Assembly (NCBI GenBank): GCA_019314005.1
Contig: JAFDAE010000013.1
Coordinates: forward strand, 1-17,640
Length of the DNA: 17,640 bases
Direction: 5' to 3'
From: Deltaproteobacteria bacterium
GTDB taxonomy: Bacteria > Desulfobacterota > Desulfobacteria > C00003060 > C00003106
Below the pieces are notes generated by a model. That model saw nothing but the letters and a program-made list of their open reading frames with translations, searched no databases and was not told the origin of the DNA. Each line of letters opens with the position of its first letter. Position 1 is the stretch's first letter. Positions 14,737 through 17,640 of this stretch are shown in pieces. Made by a program: the position numbers and the translations under genes.

Positions 14737-16155
14737 ATGAAAAAGTTGGCTCTACTGCTTGTTTTTGTATTTTGTATTTCATTGTTTGTCTCGTGTGTAC
14801 CTAAACCCGATTTAAAGAAATCCATATATTCTAATGCCGGCCAAGTTTTCGTTTATCTTTCTCCTTTTCAAGAACCCTCTTTAGACATTACTTTCACCCT
14901 CTCTGCAATGAGTTTCATGAACGAGGAAGGTATATGGTATGATGTTGCATTGGAACACCAGGTTATCAACTCAACAAAACTTGCAGGCACTCAGATAAAA
15001 CTAAAAGAATTCTATCTTCCGGCGGGGAAATATGAACGATTAAAGTGGGGAATCTCTGAGGCAACTTATAAACGCGGCAATAAAAAGTTTAGCCTTGCCC
15101 TTCCTGAGGCAGTTCACAATCAGACACTCGATGGCGAGTTGTCCGTAGACATTAAATTTGACGTTTTTTATCGAGAGAGCTTGTGTCTGTTTGTCGAGTG
15201 GGCTGCAGACCGATCCATCATAGATAACTATCTTTTTAAACCTCAACTCACCGTAAGACCGCAAGGATTAGAAATAAAGAATGTTTTAGCCTATGTTTCG
15301 AACGAGGCCTCTAATTGCGTTACAGTGATAGATAGACAGGAGAACTTGGTTGTAGGAACCATTGCTGTAGGAGAAGCGCCAAGAGGTATTATTGCAAGCG
15401 ACGACGGCACCAAAGTCTATGTGGCCAACTCTGGATCGAACAGTATTTCTGTGATTGATACATCGGCAAACAGAGTAATCAATACCATTGAAAATCGTGG
15501 ATATACCCCTGAGGAACTTGCATTGTCCGGGGACGATAATATCCTCTATGTGACCAATCCCTTTTCGAATAATGTATCGGTCATAGATGTTGTTTCCAAA
15601 GTGGTAATTGCTCGAATAGATGTTGGGAAAAAACCTACTGGAATTGTGGCAGATAAAGAACGGCGGAAGATCTATGTTGCAAACACAGATTCACTTAATA
15701 TCTCTGTGATTGATACGGACAGCCGAACGGTTGCGAGCTCTTTAACTGTTAGTTCAAACCCTCGCTTTTTGGCTCTCTGCAATGACCGGTTATACGTGGG
15801 TAATGAAAGGGTCAATGACATATATGCCATTGACCTCCCATCTTATTCCATCAAAACAATAAACGTCGGGTTCAGGCCCGAATGGTTGGTTTGTGGTTTG
15901 TCCAACAGGATTTATGCCGCAAATAGTAATTATAACGAAGTTTCCTTTGTACACACCACCTTAGACATGGTCACGCGGAGTATACCTGTGGGACATTACC
16001 CATCAGGAATGACTGTTGATACAATAAGAAGAAAGCTTTACGTGGCAAATCGTTTGTCAGGGAATGTGTCTGTCATAGACGTAATAACAGAAAAACTGAA
16101 AAAGACTATTCAGGTAGGTGAACAACCTCATAGGATAGCACTTATTGCGGAATAA
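14737..16155 (+). CDS. YVTN beta-propeller lipoprotein
   Basis: 472 residues from ATG 14737, chosen because AGAGAGG lies nine bases upstream and a lipoprotein signal follows at once (hydrophobic core, then LFVSC with Cys20). The earlier TTG 14662 would push the signal 25 residues inward. Residues about 30-175 form a beta-rich N-terminal domain I cannot name (FVYLSPFQEP, LPAGKYERLKWGI, LFVEWAADRS). From about 183 to the end are seven YVTN-family blades, each with Y(V/A)xN...VxVID and a xVGxxPxGI-type turn. No heme motifs. The gene follows the NHL gene by 120 bp. Two different propellers next to surface cytochromes suggest a binding or scaffold role on the outer membrane; the partner is unknown. 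Confidence 0.9.
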   Translation: MKKLALLLVFVFCISLFVSCVPKPDLKKSIYSNAGQVFVYLSPFQEPSLDITFTLSAMSFMNEEGIWYDVALEHQVINSTKLAGTQIKLKEFYLPAGKYERLKWGISEATYKRGNKKFSLALPEAVHNQTLDGELSVDIKFDVFYRESLCLFVEWAADRSIIDNYLFKPQLTVRPQGLEIKNVLAYVSNEASNCVTVIDRQENLVVGTIAVGEAPRGIIASDDGTKVYVANSGSNSISVIDTSANRVINTIENRGYTPEELALSGDDNILYVTNPFSNNVSVIDVVSKVVIARIDVGKKPTGIVADKERRKIYVANTDSLNISVIDTDSRTVASSLTVSSNPRFLALCNDRLYVGNERVNDIYAIDLPSYSIKTINVGFRPEWLVCGLSNRIYAANSNYNEVSFVHTTLDMVTRSIPVGHYPSGMTVDTIRRKLYVANRLSGNVSVIDVITEKLKKTIQVGEQPHRIALIAE

Positions 16156-16306
16156 GTATTCCTAATCCTGGACAAAAAACGAGGATTCAGAATTGAGGAA
16201 TCCATAATTACCAAATTCGGAATTCTTGATAACCTGCGCTCTACTTTATTGATTTCCGAATTGGCGACGTCTGTATGAATGATGAAAGGTTGAATTTTCC
16301 GGCGAT

Positions 16307-17640
16307 ATGATTAAATGGTGGATTGTTACTCCCCTATTAGTTTTGATTTTGTTTCAAAGCGCTTATGCCGATGATATAAGTGGTTCTGCTCAGATTTATT
16401 GGCAAACAACCTCAACTGAGGAGGAACATGAAAAGGAAAAGTCGTGGTATCTTAGTCAGACGTATAATCTTGGTTTAAGTAAGGATGTTACGCCCAACAT
16501 CTCTTTTAGTGGAGACTTAGGCATCAATACCACTGAAAGCGACGATACCAAGACGACCCGTATGTATCCCTCATTCCGTCTTAACTTGACAAATGAGTAT
16601 TTTGACGCAAATGGGGGTTATCAATTATATGAACGCGGACTCGAAATTTTTGGAATGCCCTCGGATGAAACCCGTCGTACCAACGAGACCTGGAATACCA
16701 ACTTATCTACAAAATCTACAAGTTACCCAAGGCTTCGATTTCGTTATGACAAAAACAGGCTCTACGATCATCTATCTATTCACGAAACAGATACCCGTTC
16801 TGAGCGTTATGAGGCAACAGCTGATTATACCTATCAATTTTTAAATTTCGCAGTAAAGCATTATAAAAATGTTAGTGACAATTTCGTGGCTGATAGTACG
16901 CAAACTACCACAAACGATGAAGGGAGAGTAGAATTCAGACAATCTTTTTGGGACAACAGGTTCAGTAGTTCCGGATCTTACAGATGGACTGAACAAGAAA
17001 CAGAAAGCATGACCCGAAGACAGGATGTTCGGGTTAGCATCGAAAGAGACAGAAAGGTAGGGCTGTATGATAGGGATACCACGCCTACCGCAGACCTGCT
17101 GACAGACACTCCACTCCTCATAGATGACAATATATCGACGAGCGCTGGAATAAACATCGGATCTAATGGCAACGATTACCAGAACATCGGCGCGGAATTG
17201 ACAAGTCCCGAGGAAATTGAAGAGATATGGATTTACACGGATGTTGAGTACACTGATAATACCAACAATCCTGTTCGATGGGATGTCTATTCGTCCGGCG
17301 ATGGTACAATTTGGACTTCCATAGCAACAAATGCAACTTCCGAATACGTCCTGTCCGAGAAACGATTTGAAATATCCTTTCCCCAAACTACAGCGAGTTT
17401 TTTTAAAGTAGTCAATACTACTCAGGCCAGTGTTGTTAATCTTGATGTTACAGAAATCAGATTGTTCGGTTATACAACTCAGGCAGCCCACACCACTGAC
17501 ACGACCACAGTAACCAGAGAAAATATTATTTTTAATGCCGGACTGCGGCCGGTAGATTGGGGAGTTATTCAATACGATTTCACGCAAGACGAATCCGAAA
17601 CCGATCCTGATTCAAGCAAAACGAGACGATATACCCATAC
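16307..17640 (+). CDS. Probable outer-membrane beta-barrel protein with F5/8C-like insert (partial)
   Basis: The frame is open from ATG 16307 to the window edge (444 codons, no stop). Residues 1-21 are a signal peptide (WWIVTPLLVLILFQSAYA, cleavage before DD). Residues about 22-265 show short alternating polar/aromatic strands and charged turns (such as RLRFRYDKNRLYDHLSI and ATADYTYQFLNFAV), typical of outer-membrane barrels. Residues about 275-388 resemble a discoidin/F5/8C sandwich (RWDVYSSGDGTIWTSI, RFEISFPQTTASFFKVVNTT). Barrel-like strands resume after it. No heme motif appears in the visible part. The ribosome site is weak (AAAGG, 17 bases upstream); an 11-codon frame from ATG 16274 ends in ATGA overlapping this start and might couple translation. 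As the only barrel candidate here it could be the porin of the conduit. Family not confirmed. Confidence 0.78.
   Translation, partial: MIKWWIVTPLLVLILFQSAYADDISGSAQIYWQTTSTEEEHEKEKSWYLSQTYNLGLSKDVTPNISFSGDLGINTTESDDTKTTRMYPSFRLNLTNEYFDANGGYQLYERGLEIFGMPSDETRRTNETWNTNLSTKSTSYPRLRFRYDKNRLYDHLSIHETDTRSERYEATADYTYQFLNFAVKHYKNVSDNFVADSTQTTTNDEGRVEFRQSFWDNRFSSSGSYRWTEQETESMTRRQDVRVSIERDRKVGLYDRDTTPTADLLTDTPLLIDDNISTSAGINIGSNGNDYQNIGAELTSPEEIEEIWIYTDVEYTDNTNNPVRWDVYSSGDGTIWTSIATNATSEYVLSEKRFEISFPQTTASFFKVVNTTQASVVNLDVTEIRLFGYTTQAAHTTDTTTVTRENIIFNAGLRPVDWGVIQYDFTQDESETDPDSSKTRRYTH

Noticed and set aside
16841..17587. 248-codon minus-strand reading frame opposite the last gene
   Set aside because: The plus frame is open throughout, begins with a signal peptide and continues the operon; the minus frame has no convincing start signals or domains.
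1..17640. CRISPR arrays, tRNA or rRNA genes, and transposase genes
   Set aside because: None seen; repeats found are inverted-repeat elements or protein repeats, and no clover-leaf or rRNA-like sequence was noticed by eye.

Overview
The window is a compact gene cluster for moving electrons out of a Gram-negative anaerobe. It encodes five secreted multiheme c-type cytochromes with 40 canonical CxxCH motifs and four non-canonical heme-type motifs, surrounded by exported beta-propeller and fibronectin-III proteins. It ends in a probable outer-membrane beta-barrel cut by the window edge. The gene types, a c-di-GMP-I (GEMM-I) riboswitch and a sigma-54 promoter suggest Desulfobacterota or another cytochrome-rich lineage such as Nitrospirota or anammox Planctomycetota. 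The sequence does not fix the phylum.

Layout: positions 122-9040 hold a minus-strand operon, read right to left. Its order is an OmcS-like hexaheme cytochrome, a BNR/NHL propeller plus Fn3 protein, a small Fn3 protein, a heptaheme cytochrome, and a 1222-residue membrane protein fused to a spermidine-synthase-like domain and TPRs. A near-consensus -24/-12 promoter (about 9474-9488) lies about 420 nt upstream of its first gene. Positions 9041-10033 are non-coding and hold this promoter plus a MITE-like element with terminal inverted repeats and a 5-bp target duplication, apparently inserted in an older copy. Positions 10034-17640 hold a plus-strand series: a periplasmic dodecaheme cytochrome, a dodecaheme lipoprotein cytochrome, an intercistronic c-di-GMP riboswitch with terminator, a second OmcS-like cytochrome, an NHL propeller, a YVTN propeller lipoprotein, and the partial beta-barrel protein.

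How it may work: the two 12-heme proteins and the barrel have the parts of a porin-cytochrome conduit across the outer membrane (the logic of OmaB/OmcB/OmbB in Geobacter). The two OmcS-like proteins would be the extracellular, possibly filament-forming, wires. The propeller and Fn3 proteins would be surface or assembly partners. The riboswitch sits exactly between the conduit genes and the second wire gene, so c-di-GMP could decide whether transcription continues into the wire. These functional links are inferred from family resemblance and gene order. No alignment or structure prediction was run; OmcS comparisons are from memory of that protein's motifs.
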